DNA of 64,000 nt from Klebsiella planticola ATCC 33531 (GCF_000735435.1 NZ_JMPP01000055.1:1-64000); one strand, 5' to 3'; shown: positions 8,820 to 17,517, counted from the first letter of the stretch. The notes: a model not told the origin generated them from the sequence alone. Numbers and translations are program-made.

Positions 8820-9659
8820 TTATCGTTGCTCAAGCTCGTCCAGCTGCTGATAAAGGGTGGCGATATCGTGGATGCGCGGGCGGCCTTTATCGAGAATTTC
8901 GTGCAGGAACGCATTCGCCAGCAGGTTGATCAAGCTGTTTACCGAACTGTAGCTGTCATAGGCCGAGACGCTATCCAGGGGAGCACACAGCTGCCAGCGG
9001 GACAGCGGAAACAGGCTGTATGCCTGCGGTTCGCAGATCAGCAGTACCGGAATACCGCGCTGCTGGAGCTGTTGCAACAGCGGGCGAATAATGCGCGGAC
9101 GGCGGCGAAAGGCCATGACCACCACCAGATCGTCCGCCGTCAGATCCACCAGTTCCTCGCTTAAGCTCTGTCCCGGCTGCGGCAGCACCTGCACCTGCCC
9201 GCGCGCCTGCAGCAGCTGCTGGCGCAGGTGCAGCGCCACCGGCCAGGAGTTGCGCATTCCGATGATCGCAATGCGCCGGGCGTTGACCATCCCGCTAATC
9301 GCCTCGGCAAACTGCTGCGCATCGAGCGCATTGACCCACTGCGTCAGATTCGCCATTTCCTGCTTATAGTGCCGCGCCAGCAGCGTGTTCCCCTGCACCG
9401 CATCGCGATGATCGGTCAGCGGCATTCCGCTCTGGCGTAACGTGCGCAGCTCATCGCGCATATCCTTATATTTTTCGTAGCCCAGCCGCTTAAACAGACG
9501 GCTCACCGTGGCTTTTGACACCCCGCTCAGCTGCGCCAGCTCAGCGCTGTTATAGCTAATCAGGTCGTCGAAGTGATCGAAAATAAAATCCGCCACCCGC
9601 TGTTCCTGAGGCGACAATGAGGCATATTGCCCTTTCAAGCGTTCATCCAGTTGTTCCAT
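8820..9659 (-). CDS. hpxU: RpiR family transcriptional repressor HpxU
   Basis: The 279-residue regulator has an N-terminal RpiR helix-turn-helix at about 1-77 (SAELAQLSGVSKATVSRLFKRLGYEKYKDMRDE). A C-terminal SIS sugar-phosphate-type domain at about 125-260 (RIAIIGMRNSWPVA, DLVVVMAFRRRPR) probably binds a pathway intermediate. In Klebsiella an RpiR-type HpxU represses the flanking hpxFGHIJK and hpxWXYZ operons, and the gene lies exactly between them here. Its own start faces hpxW across 167 bp that hold repeated ATGAAAC elements. Confidence 0.87.
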   Translation of the reverse strand: MEQLDERLKGQYASLSPQEQRVADFIFDHFDDLISYNSAELAQLSGVSKATVSRLFKRLGYEKYKDMRDELRTLRQSGMPLTDHRDAVQGNTLLARHYKQEMANLTQWVNALDAQQFAEAISGMVNARRIAIIGMRNSWPVALHLRQQLLQARGQVQVLPQPGQSLSEELVDLTADDLVVVMAFRRRPRIIRPLLQQLQQRGIPVLLICEPQAYSLFPLSRWQLCAPLDSVSAYDSYSSVNSLINLLANAFLHEILDKGRPRIHDIATLYQQLDELEQR

Positions 9660-9672
9660 ACAGCCTCTGTAA

Positions 9673-9776
9673 CTTTTGTTTCATCAAACTATACATGATG
9701 AGAGCGCTTTCATAATGCATGCCAGTTTAAGAAAAAGGGCCGCCCCTCCCGACGAATGAAACTTTACGCTCAAAGT
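9673..9776. promoter_or_regulatory. hpxU-hpxW control region, candidate HpxU sites
   Basis: CTTTTGTTTCAT at 9673-9684 is the exact reverse complement of the ATGAAACAAAAG element before hpxF. ATGAAACTTTACG begins at 9756, and its ACTTT-N6-AAAGT inverted repeat spans 9761-9776 and abuts the hpxW -24 element. Binding there would block sigma-54 RNA polymerase. This is inferred from sequence repetition only. Confidence 0.5.
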
Positions 9777-9791
9777 GGAACAGCTTTTGCA
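9776..9791 (+). promoter_or_regulatory. Sigma-54 promoter of hpxWXYZ
   Basis: TGGAAC-N5-TTGCA matches the RpoN -24/-12 consensus (TGGCAC-N5-TTGCA) with a single substitution and lies 36 bp before the hpxW ATG. It mirrors the perfect element before the divergent hpxF operon. Confidence 0.7.
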
Positions 9792-9826
9792 GCGCTGACA
9801 TCACCTTTGGATCATGAGGACAACCC

Positions 9827-11410
9827 ATGCAGAGTAATGTATCCGCCCACGGAATGGCGGTCGCCCCGCACCATCTGGCCAGCCAAAGCGCGGTTGCCGT
9901 GCTGCGCGAAGGCGGCAGCGCGATAGAAGCCATGGTCGCCGCGGCGGCCACCATTGCGGTGGTTTACCCACATATGAACGGCCTGGGCGGCGATGGCTTC
10001 TGGCTTATCGTCCCGCCGGAGGGCGAACCGATAGCCATTGACGCCAGCGGCGCAGCGGGCTCGCTGGCCACGCCGGAAGCCTACGCCGGGCTGGCGCAAA
10101 TTCCGCACCGCGGACCGCAAGCGGCGCTGACCGTCGCCGGGACCGTCAGCGGCTGGGATGAAGCGCTGAAGGTGTCGCAGACGCTGACCGGAAAAGCGCT
10201 GCCGCTGGCGCGCCTGCTGGATGATGCGATTCGCTATGCCGCTGACGGCACGCCGGTGACGGCGTCCCAGTCCAGCGCCAGCGCCGGAAAACTCGCCGAA
10301 CTCCATGACCTGCCAGGGTTCGCGGAGACCTTTCTGGTCAACGGACAACCGCCGGCCGCCGGCAGTCGCTTTCGTCAGCCCGCGCTGGCATCGACGCTTA
10401 AGCAGCTGGTCGACGATGGCCTCGACAGTTTTTATCGCGGCCCGCTGGCCTGCCGTCTGGCTGCGGGGATGGCGGCCTGCGGGTTGCCCATCACCCTTGC
10501 CGATCTACAGCAGCATCGCGCCCGTCGCCCTGCGCCGCTGAAGCTTCAGCACCAGCACGGCGAACTGTGGAATCTGGCGCCGCCAACGCAGGGACTGGTC
10601 TCGCTGGCGATCCTCGGGATTACCGACCGGCTGGCGATGCACGATGCCGATGACGCGCAGACCGTGCACCGTATCGTCGAGGCCACCAAGCAGGCTTTTG
10701 GCCTGCGCGATGCCCACATTACCGATCCCCGTCATCTCGACGTGGATATTCAAAGCCTGCTCGACCCGCAGGCGCTCCAGCAGCTGGCCGATAACATCGA
10801 CGATCGGCAGGCCGTCCCCTGGGGGGCGGGAAAAGGCCCCGGCGACACCGTCTGGATGGGGGTGATGGACAGCAGCGGGCTGGCGGTCTCCTTTATTCAA
10901 AGTCTTTATCATGAGTTTGGCAGCGGCGTCGTACTGCCGGATAGCGGGATCGTCTGGCAAAACCGCGGCGCCTCGTTCAGTCTCGACCCCGCACATCTGC
11001 TGGCGCTGGCGCCAGGCAAACAGCCGTTTCATACCCTCAACCCCGCCGCCGCACGCCTCAACGACGGCCGGGTCATGGTATACGGTTCGATGGGCGGGGA
11101 TGGCCAACCGCAAACTCAGGCGGCCATTTTCACCCGTTACATCCTGCAGGGCATCCCGCTGCAGGAGAGTATTTCGCGCCCGCGCTGGCTGCTGGGCCGA
11201 ACCTGGGGACAAACCTCAGATTCACTGAAGCTGGAAGGCCGCTTCGCGCCGGAGAGCATCGCCCGTCTGCGGGCGCTGGGTCATGACGTGGAGGTGCTGG
11301 CCGATTATAGCGAAGCCATGGGGCACGCCGGCGCCATCGTCCGTCATCCCAACGGCCTGTTTGAAGGGGCGTCCGATCCGCGCAGCAACGGCGCCGCCGC
11401 CGGTTATTAG
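9827..11410 (+). CDS. hpxW: Oxamate amidohydrolase proenzyme HpxW
   Basis: This 527-residue member of the gamma-glutamyltransferase-like Ntn-hydrolases has no signal peptide, so it is cytoplasmic. The family is made as a proenzyme that cleaves itself before a threonine. Here GPGDTVWMGVMDSSG places the candidate nucleophile at T341, giving alpha and beta parts of about 340 and 187 residues. In the published Klebsiella pathway it hydrolyses oxamate to oxalate and ammonia, the last nitrogen-releasing step. It is first in hpxWXYZ, 10 bp before hpxX, behind a sigma-54 promoter. Confidence 0.88.
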   Translation: MQSNVSAHGMAVAPHHLASQSAVAVLREGGSAIEAMVAAAATIAVVYPHMNGLGGDGFWLIVPPEGEPIAIDASGAAGSLATPEAYAGLAQIPHRGPQAALTVAGTVSGWDEALKVSQTLTGKALPLARLLDDAIRYAADGTPVTASQSSASAGKLAELHDLPGFAETFLVNGQPPAAGSRFRQPALASTLKQLVDDGLDSFYRGPLACRLAAGMAACGLPITLADLQQHRARRPAPLKLQHQHGELWNLAPPTQGLVSLAILGITDRLAMHDADDAQTVHRIVEATKQAFGLRDAHITDPRHLDVDIQSLLDPQALQQLADNIDDRQAVPWGAGKGPGDTVWMGVMDSSGLAVSFIQSLYHEFGSGVVLPDSGIVWQNRGASFSLDPAHLLALAPGKQPFHTLNPAAARLNDGRVMVYGSMGGDGQPQTQAAIFTRYILQGIPLQESISRPRWLLGRTWGQTSDSLKLEGRFAPESIARLRALGHDVEVLADYSEAMGHAGAIVRHPNGLFEGASDPRSNGAAAGY

Positions 11411-11419
11411 GAGACGAAC

Positions 11420-11608
11420 ATGACCCATAGCGTAAACGACTGGCGCACTTATCTGGCGCAAATGGAACACCTGCTGGCACTGGAGCTGGACGACACCCGC
11501 CGCGCTGAGCTTCAGCTACAGTTCTCCCGTATTGCCGCCATGGCTGAGCCGCTGATGGCCTTGCCGCTCGATGAACGCCTGGAGATTGCCGGAGTGTACA
11601 AAGCATGA
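11420..11608 (+). CDS. hpxX: Small AtzG-like subunit HpxX
   Basis: This 62-residue protein resembles AtzG-type (DUF4089) small partners of amidases: VNDWRTYLAQMEHLLALELDD followed by a second helix ending LPLDERLEIAGVYK. Such proteins form a tight complex with the amidase encoded next. It has a strong site (AGGAGACGAAC) before the ATG, and its stop overlaps the hpxY start as ATGA. Both facts support equimolar production with HpxY. Confidence 0.8.
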   Translation: MTHSVNDWRTYLAQMEHLLALELDDTRRAELQLQFSRIAAMAEPLMALPLDERLEIAGVYKA

Positions 11609-12999
11609 CCCTGACTGAGATGACGATTGCTGATATTCAGCGCGCGCTGGCCGACGGTGAGCTGAGCGCCAGAGAGATTGCCCGCCGTACTCTCGACGAT
11701 ATGGCGCAGGTTAACCGGCGGATTAATGCCTGGACGCAGATCACCGAACGCCGGATGCTCGCCGAAGCCGACCAGATTGATGCGCTGCGTCGAACCCGCC
11801 AGCCGTTACCGGCGCTGGCGGGGGTTCCCTACGCGGTAAAAAATCTGTTCGACGTTGCCGGGGAAACCACCCTCGCCGGCGCACAGCTGTTCAGCGACCG
11901 CCCGCCTGCCGTCAACGACGGTTGGGCAGTACGGCAGATCTGCGCGGCAGGCGGTCTGCTTAGCGGAATGGTCAATATGGATGCCTACGCCTATGGGTTC
12001 ACCACCGAAAACAGCCACTATGGCGCCACCCATAATCCGCACGATCCGCAGCGCATCGCCGGCGGCTCTTCCGGCGGTTCGGCAGCGGCGGTTGCCGCCG
12101 GGCTGGTTCACTTCTCTCTGGGAAGCGATACCAACGGCTCAATCCGCGTCCCGGCCTCCCTGTGCGGTATTTTTGGCCTGAAGCCGACGTTTGGCCGCCT
12201 GTCGCGTGCGGGCAGCCATCCGTTCGTCGCCAGCCTCGATCACATTGGCCCGTTTGCCCGCTGCGTCGACGATCTGGCGGCGGTCTACGATGCCTTACAG
12301 GGGCACGATCCCGACGATGATGCCCAGGCGGACGAAGCCGTTGCCCCCACTCGCCAGCGGCTGGAACGCGCGGCGGAGGGTCTGCGCTGCGGAGTGCTTG
12401 GCGGCTATTTCAGCGACTGGTGCGATAGCGACGCCCGTGCCGCGGTAGCCCGCGTCGCGCAGGCCCTCGACGCCCGGGAAGAGCATCTGTTCCCCGAGGC
12501 CGAACTGGCGCGTTCGGCGGCGTTTATCATCAGCGCCTCCGAAGGGGGCAATCACTATCTGCCGGCGCTGCGGCGTGAACCGGCACGCTTTGAACCGAAC
12601 TCGCGGGAGCGTCTGCTGGCCGGGGCGATGATTCCTGCGGCCTGGTATCTTCAGGCGCAGCGTTTTCGCCGCCATGCCCGGCAGGCGATAAAATCGCTGT
12701 TTCACCACGTCGATGTACTCATCGCCCCGGCGACACCGTGCAGCGCCACCCTTATCGGCCAACAGACGATGACGATCAACGGCGAGATACTGCCCGTTCG
12801 CGCCAGTATGGGCATACTCACCCAGCCCATCTCGTTCCTCGGCCTGCCGGTGGTCACGGTCCCGCTGCGCACGGCATCCAACCGACCCATTGGCGTGCAG
12901 CTGATTGCCGCGCCGTTTAATGAACAGGCCTGTCTGCGCGCTGCGCGCGCTCTGGAACACGCGGGCATCACCGAGGCCCGCCCTGCGGAGAGAGCATGA
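11605..12999 (+). CDS. hpxY: Amidase-signature hydrolase HpxY (AtzE-like)
   Basis: This 464-residue amidase-signature enzyme shows the full Ser-cisSer-Lys triad: K79 in GVPYAVKNLFD, the cis-serine near S155 in GGSSGGSAAAVAAG, and nucleophile S179 in GSDTNGSIRVPAS. With HpxX and HpxZ it is expected to split an amide or ureide between HpxJ and HpxW, most plausibly oxalurate on the way to oxamate; that substrate is inferred from pathway order. It overlaps hpxX and hpxZ by 4 bp each, which indicates translational coupling. Confidence 0.85.
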   Translation: MTLTEMTIADIQRALADGELSAREIARRTLDDMAQVNRRINAWTQITERRMLAEADQIDALRRTRQPLPALAGVPYAVKNLFDVAGETTLAGAQLFSDRPPAVNDGWAVRQICAAGGLLSGMVNMDAYAYGFTTENSHYGATHNPHDPQRIAGGSSGGSAAAVAAGLVHFSLGSDTNGSIRVPASLCGIFGLKPTFGRLSRAGSHPFVASLDHIGPFARCVDDLAAVYDALQGHDPDDDAQADEAVAPTRQRLERAAEGLRCGVLGGYFSDWCDSDARAAVARVAQALDAREEHLFPEAELARSAAFIISASEGGNHYLPALRREPARFEPNSRERLLAGAMIPAAWYLQAQRFRRHARQAIKSLFHHVDVLIAPATPCSATLIGQQTMTINGEILPVRASMGILTQPISFLGLPVVTVPLRTASNRPIGVQLIAAPFNEQACLRAARALEHAGITEARPAERA

Positions 13000-13385
13000 T
13001 GATCAATCAGGATAATATTAACCGGCCACGCGTTCTGGCCGAGGTAACCGCCGCTTTTTACCGCTACGAAGAGGCGCTGGTCAGCAACAACATTGCGGTG
13101 CTGGATGAGCTCTTCTGGCACGATAAACGGACGGTGCGCCAGGGGGCCGGCGAGAACCTCTACGGTATCGATGAAATTCGCGCCTTTCGCGCCGCCCGTC
13201 CGGCGGCGGGATTGCAGCGCGAATTACGCCACACCGAGATCGTCACCTTCGGCGAGGATTACGCGGTGTGCAGCACCGAGTTTACCCGCGCCGGCAGCGA
13301 GCGGATCGGCCGCCAGCAGCAAACCTGGGTCCGTTTTCCGTTTGGCTGGCGGATTGTTGCCGCGCAGGTCAGCCTGATGAGCTAA
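12996..13385 (+). CDS. hpxZ: AtzH-like protein HpxZ (DUF3225)
   Basis: This 129-residue protein has the NTF2-like cone fold typical of DUF3225 (FYRYEEALVSNNIAVLDELFW, YGIDEIRAFRAARP, TWVRFPFGWRIVAAQVSLM). The AtzH family accompanies AtzE-type amidases, sometimes with its own hydrolytic activity on a small ureide. Here it closes the hpxWXYZ operon and overlaps hpxY by 4 bp. Its exact biochemical role is not readable from sequence. Confidence 0.8.
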   Translation: MMINQDNINRPRVLAEVTAAFYRYEEALVSNNIAVLDELFWHDKRTVRQGAGENLYGIDEIRAFRAARPAAGLQRELRHTEIVTFGEDYAVCSTEFTRAGSERIGRQQQTWVRFPFGWRIVAAQVSLMS

Positions 13386-13386
13386 C

Positions 13387-13409
13387 CCGGCGCTGAGCCG
13401 GGCTACCCG
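13387..13409. terminator. Hairpin between convergent hpxZ and hpxB
   Basis: CCCGGCGCTGAGCCGGG forms a stable GC-rich stem in the 34 bp between the two convergent stop codons. There is no T-run, so it may be a REP-like processing or blocking structure rather than a classical terminator. Confidence 0.4.
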
Positions 13410-13419
13410 GGAACGGCCA

Positions 13420-14352
13420 CTATTCCCGGAACGGATGGACTTCGCGCCAGTGGGTGGCGATCTGCTGGCGCGTACAGACCCAGACCCGCTCGTGCTGCTG
13501 GACATAATCGAGGAAACGCTGCAGGGCGCGGAAGCGCCCCGGCCGGCCAAGCAGGCGACAGTGCATGCCGATAGACATCATCTTCGGCGCCTCTTCCCCC
13601 TCTTCATACAGCACATCAAAACTGTCTTTGAGGTAAGTATAAAACTGCTCGGCGGTGTTGAAGCCCTGCGCGGTGGCAAAGCGCATATCGTTGGCGTCGA
13701 GGGTATAGGGGACAATCAGATGCGGCTTGCGCGAACCGTCGCCGCACTGCACCTCGGTCCAGAAAGGTAAATCATCGCCATAGTAGTCGCTGTCGTAATC
13801 GAAACCGCCGTGTTCCACCACCAGCCGTCGCGTGTTGGGGCTATCCCGCCCGGTGTACCAGCCGGTTGGCGGCTTGCCGAACAGGTCGGTTAAGACGTGC
13901 ACTGCCTTATGCAAATGCTCGCGCTCCATGTCGCTATCCATATGCTGATAGTGGATCCAACGCCAGCCGTGGCTAACCACGTCGTAGTCGGCGGCTTTGA
14001 TCGCCGCGACGATATCGGGGTGACGCGCGAGGGCCATCGCCACCCCGAACACCGTCAGCGGCAACCCGCGTCGGCTGAACTCCTGATGGATGCGCCAGAA
14101 CCCGGCGCGACTGCCGTACTCATACAGCGAGTCCATCGACATGTGCCTGTCCGGGTAGCTGGCGGCGCCGATTATATCGGAGAGAAACTGCTCGGAACCG
14201 GCGTCGCCATGCAGAACATGGTTTTCCGCCCCCTCTTCATAATTAAGGACAAACTGCACGGCAATGCGCGCCTGGTTCGGCCACTGCGCGTGCGGCGGTT
14301 GACCGGCGTATCCTCGCAGGTCGCGAGGGTAATTCTGTGCTGCTGACGTCAT
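13420..14352 (-). CDS. hpxB: Allantoinase HpxB (PuuE type)
   Basis: This 310-residue polysaccharide-deacetylase-fold protein is of the metal-independent PuuE allantoinase type rather than the metallo amidohydrolase type. Motifs include RDLRGYAGQPPHAQWPNQARIAVQ (two adjoining stretches), HGWRWIHYQHMD and the C-terminal GMHCRLLGRPGR. It opens the hydantoin ring of (S)-allantoin to allantoate in the cytoplasm. It is the third gene of hpxSAB, 10 bp after hpxA, and converges on hpxZ. Confidence 0.92.
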   Translation of the reverse strand: MTSAAQNYPRDLRGYAGQPPHAQWPNQARIAVQFVLNYEEGAENHVLHGDAGSEQFLSDIIGAASYPDRHMSMDSLYEYGSRAGFWRIHQEFSRRGLPLTVFGVAMALARHPDIVAAIKAADYDVVSHGWRWIHYQHMDSDMEREHLHKAVHVLTDLFGKPPTGWYTGRDSPNTRRLVVEHGGFDYDSDYYGDDLPFWTEVQCGDGSRKPHLIVPYTLDANDMRFATAQGFNTAEQFYTYLKDSFDVLYEEGEEAPKMMSIGMHCRLLGRPGRFRALQRFLDYVQQHERVWVCTRQQIATHWREVHPFRE

Positions 14353-14362
14353 CTGCCACCCC

Positions 14363-15112
14363 TTAAATTGAAAATGTATTGAATACCTGAAATTTACCGC
14401 TCAGAGTTTTGGCTTCCGGGAACGCTAAGTCCCCGCGTTTGCTGGTCGACAGACCCAGCGCCACCAGCGACTCCACCATCTTCACCGCCGCGCTGACGCC
14501 ATCGATGACCGGCACCTGCAGTTCGCGGGTCAGCTCCTGGGCCAGGGTGGCCATTCCGCCACAGCCCAGCACGATGGCGCCGCAGCCATCCTCTTTTAAT
14601 GCCTGGATACAGCGTGCGCGCACCTTCTCCTGCGCCACGCCGCTGCCGTCTTCCAGCGCCAGCACCGGCAGATCAATGGCGTGCAGACCGGAACAACGGT
14701 CGTAGAAGCCATATTGATGCAGCAGATGACGGGCGATAATCAGCGTACGCGGCAGCGTGGTAACAATGGAAAAGCGCGTGGCGACCAGCGTGGCCAGATG
14801 CATCGCCGCTTCGGCAATGCCGATCACCGGCCCCTGCGCCAGCTCGCGGGCCGCCAGCAATCCCGGATCGCCGAAACAGGCGATCACGTGACCCGAAACG
14901 CCCTGCTGGCGGCCGGCCTGAATCTGCTCCAGCACGCCGACGGCGGCAATGGCCTCATCAAAATGGCCTTCGATGGACGGCACCCCTTCCCGTGCCGAGA
15001 CCGCCATAATCTCGGTCCCCGGCGCCGCCGCCATGCGGGCGGCGGTGGCGATGGTGTCGGTCATCCCGGGGTTGGTGTTGGGATTAATCACTTGTATACA
15101 AATAGCGGCCAT
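14363..15112 (-). CDS. hpxA: Allantoin racemase HpxA
   Basis: This 249-residue Asp/Glu/hydantoin racemase family member has the two catalytic cysteines, C79 in HVIACFGDPG and C184 in VLGCGGMATL. It interconverts (R)- and (S)-allantoin so that HpxB can use both. Its ATG overlaps the hpxS stop by one base (TGATG). Codons 3-8 carry a TTGTATACAA palindrome identical to the one in the hpxS-hpxC intergenic region, so the start of this gene may also be a repressor site. Confidence 0.92.
   Translation of the reverse strand: MAAICIQVINPNTNPGMTDTIATAARMAAAPGTEIMAVSAREGVPSIEGHFDEAIAAVGVLEQIQAGRQQGVSGHVIACFGDPGLLAARELAQGPVIGIAEAAMHLATLVATRFSIVTTLPRTLIIARHLLHQYGFYDRCSGLHAIDLPVLALEDGSGVAQEKVRARCIQALKEDGCGAIVLGCGGMATLAQELTRELQVPVIDGVSAAVKMVESLVALGLSTSKRGDLAFPEAKTLSGKFQVFNTFSI
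15092..15101. promoter_or_regulatory. TTGTATACAA palindrome inside hpxA start
   Basis: This exact 10 bp palindrome lies at the beginning of the hpxA coding region. It equals the palindrome at 15885-15894 between hpxS and hpxC. It is a candidate secondary HpxS operator, inferred from repetition. Confidence 0.45.
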
Positions 15113-15828
15113 CAGGACTCCTTGTCGCCGGCAAACAGCCGGGCAAAATCAGGCAGGCATTCACCAGCCCGCTCAAAGCAGAGGCTGGCAACGATATGTT
15201 CAAAATGGTGCGTTAACGCCGCGCTCAGGGGCGGCAGCGCTTTTTGCCGCAGCAGTTGGACAAGCTGCTCGTGATCGTCGCAGCGGCAGCCCTGACGCCA
15301 CGGCGCTCCCCATGCCGCAATCACTAATGAAGAGCGCTGACTCAGGCGGGTCACCATTTCGGTGAGGACCTGATTGCCGGAAATGGCCTGCAGCTGAATA
15401 TGAAATTCGGCGGAAAAACGAATCGCCGCCGGGCCATCGTAAGCTTCATGCGCCTGCTGCTCCTGGCGGATAATCGCCTCCAGCGCCGCCAGGTGCGGCG
15501 GCTGACAGCGGGCGATCACCTCGGGCAGGTTCGCCACCTCCAGCAGCGCGCGGGTGCGGAAGATCTCCCGCGCCTCTTCCACCGTTGGGCTGGCCACCTG
15601 TGCACCACGTTTGGGCGTTAATGTCACCATTTGCACAGCATTGAGTCGTTGCAGCACCTTGCGGATCCCGGTCCGGCTCACGCCGAAGACCTCGGCCAGC
15701 GCCTCCTCCGGCAACTTGCTGCCCGGCGGCAGCTGATGCTCCACGATGGCGGTCAGCAGGGCCTGATAGATGGATTCATCCTTGTCATGCAGCGCTGGCG
15801 CGGCCTGCTGACGGTTTTCATTACGCAT
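15112..15828 (-). CDS. hpxS: GntR family regulator HpxS
   Basis: The 238-residue regulator has an N-terminal winged helix-turn-helix of the FadR subfamily (PEEALAEVFGVSRTGIRKVLQRL, residues ~38-60) and a C-terminal all-helical FCD effector domain. It is the first gene of hpxSAB, is coupled to hpxA by a 1 bp overlap, and is divergent from the permease gene hpxC. The intergenic region contains CTTGTATACAAG, a shape typical of GntR-family operators. Autoregulation and control of hpxC are therefore likely, with allantoin or a relative as effector by inference. Confidence 0.87.
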   Translation of the reverse strand: MRNENRQQAAPALHDKDESIYQALLTAIVEHQLPPGSKLPEEALAEVFGVSRTGIRKVLQRLNAVQMVTLTPKRGAQVASPTVEEAREIFRTRALLEVANLPEVIARCQPPHLAALEAIIRQEQQAHEAYDGPAAIRFSAEFHIQLQAISGNQVLTEMVTRLSQRSSLVIAAWGAPWRQGCRCDDHEQLVQLLRQKALPPLSAALTHHFEHIVASLCFERAGECLPDFARLFAGDKES

Positions 15829-15883
15829 TCACCCACTCCGGATTTTACTTTTCGATAGCCAATCGTATACATAAAATAAATTT

Positions 15884-15895
15884 CTTGTATACAAG
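15884..15895. promoter_or_regulatory. Candidate HpxS operator
   Basis: CTTGTATACAAG is a perfect 12 bp palindrome between divergent hpxS and hpxC. It lies 12 bp upstream of the hpxC -24 element. A related CGTATACAT lies at about 15864. Its core recurs at 15092. Confidence 0.6.
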
Positions 15896-15906
15896 ATTAA
15901 CGATTC

Positions 15907-15922
15907 TGGCCTGAATCCTGCA
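15907..15922 (+). promoter_or_regulatory. Candidate sigma-54 promoter of hpxC
   Basis: TGGCCT-N5-CTGCA keeps the invariant GG and GC of the -24/-12 motif at correct spacing. It lies about 51 bp before the hpxC ATG. It is weaker than the elements before hpxF and guaD. Confidence 0.5.
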
Positions 15923-15973
15923 ACAGCCTCAACCAGTAACGTAAAAGGGTTTTCATTCAGAGGAGCAGGTTTC

Positions 15974-17467
15974 ATGCCAAACAGACAACATACCCATCAG
16001 GTTAAGGCCGCTGACTCCACCGTCGGCTACAGCCCACGGCTGTGTAATGAGGATCTGGCGCCGACGCGCGACCAGAACTGGAGCTGGTACAACATCTTTT
16101 CTTTCTGGATGTCCGACGTCCATAGCATGGGAGGCTACGTGGTGGCGGCGAGCTTCTTCACGCTCGGGCTGGCCAGCTGGCAGGTGCTTCTCTGCCTGCT
16201 GGTAGGAATTTGTATCGTCCAGCTGTGCGCCAACCTGGTGGCGAAGCCGAGCCAGATGGCGGGCGTGCCCTATGCGGTCATCTGTCGTCAGGCGTTTGGC
16301 GTCTTTGGCGCCAATATCCCGGCGGTGATCCGCGGGCTTATCGCCTTCGCCTGGTACGGCATCCAGACCTATCTGGCGGCCAACGCGCTGATGCTGGTGC
16401 TGCTCAAGTTCTGGCCTTCGCTGGCGACATTAACCGAAGCCACTTTCCTGGGTCTGTCGCACCTCGGATGGCTCTGTTTCGCCACCATGTGGCTGCTGCA
16501 GGCGATGGTCTTCTGGCACGGAATGAGCGCCATTAAGCGCTTTATTGATATTGCCGGACCGGCGGTCTACGTGGTGATGCTGGCACTGGCGGGCTGGATC
16601 GTATACAAAACCGGCTTTGACGGTATTTCCTTTACCCTGGCCAGCAAATCGCTGACCGCCGGCGAGCAGACCTGGCAGATGATCACCGCCACCGCGCTGG
16701 TGGTCTCCTACTTCTCTGGCCCGCTGCTGAACTTCGGCGACTTCTCGCGCTACGGCAAAAGCATGGGCGAAATCCGGCGCGGCAATCGCTGGGGTCTGCC
16801 GTTTAACTTCCTGCTGTTTTCGATCGTTACCGTGGTGATTGTCTCCGGCACCCAGTCGCTGTTCGGCCGGATGATCACCGACCCGATTGAAACCGTCAGC
16901 CGCGTGGGGAACGATCTGGCAGTCGCCATTGGTCTGCTGACGATGATCACGGCCACCATCGGGATCAATATCGTCGCCAACTTTGTCTCACCGGCATTTG
17001 ATTTCTCCAACTGCTCACCGCAGAAAATCAGCTTCCGTACCGGCGGCATGATCGCCGCGGTCGGCTCCATTCTGCTCACGCCGTGGAACCTGTTTAACTC
17101 ACCGGAGCTGATTCACTATACGCTGGATGTTCTGGGTGCCTTTATCGGCCCGCTGTTTGGTATTCTGATTGTCGACTTCTACCTGATTAAGCGCGGCCAG
17201 GTGTCCGTTGACGACTTGTTTGATGCCACGCCGCAGGGCCAGTACTGGTATCGCAACGGCTTTAACCCGAAAGCCATCGCGGCGTTGATCCCGTCGGTGG
17301 CTTTCGGACTGGTGATTAGCTTTATTCCGGCCCTGCATGAAGTGGCGAACTTTAGCTGGTTTATCGGCGTCTTCCTGAGCGGCGCGGCCTATCGTTGGAT
17401 CGCCCGCGACGATCGCGCCCCCGCCGCATCGCGCTTTACCTCCCGCCCGCTTGCCCAGAAAGAGTAA
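15974..17467 (+). CDS. hpxC: NCS1 family permease HpxC (allantoin/purine uptake)
   Basis: This 497-residue inner-membrane symporter of the nucleobase:cation symporter-1 family has about 12 hydrophobic segments. Family hallmarks are the N-terminal LCNEDLAPTRDQNWSWYNIF, FWMSDVHSMGGY and WYGIQTYLAANAL. Close relatives carry allantoin, hydantoin or cytosine; its place next to hpxSAB favours allantoin. The start at 15974 follows GAGGAGCAGG. The gene is expressed divergently from hpxS behind a palindromic operator and a -24/-12 element. Confidence 0.85.
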   Translation: MPNRQHTHQVKAADSTVGYSPRLCNEDLAPTRDQNWSWYNIFSFWMSDVHSMGGYVVAASFFTLGLASWQVLLCLLVGICIVQLCANLVAKPSQMAGVPYAVICRQAFGVFGANIPAVIRGLIAFAWYGIQTYLAANALMLVLLKFWPSLATLTEATFLGLSHLGWLCFATMWLLQAMVFWHGMSAIKRFIDIAGPAVYVVMLALAGWIVYKTGFDGISFTLASKSLTAGEQTWQMITATALVVSYFSGPLLNFGDFSRYGKSMGEIRRGNRWGLPFNFLLFSIVTVVIVSGTQSLFGRMITDPIETVSRVGNDLAVAIGLLTMITATIGINIVANFVSPAFDFSNCSPQKISFRTGGMIAAVGSILLTPWNLFNSPELIHYTLDVLGAFIGPLFGILIVDFYLIKRGQVSVDDLFDATPQGQYWYRNGFNPKAIAALIPSVAFGLVISFIPALHEVANFSWFIGVFLSGAAYRWIARDDRAPAASRFTSRPLAQKE

Positions 17468-17517
17468 CGCCCCTCTTTGCCGCGGCACCGCGCCGCGGCA
17501 TCTCCCTTCCGACAAAC

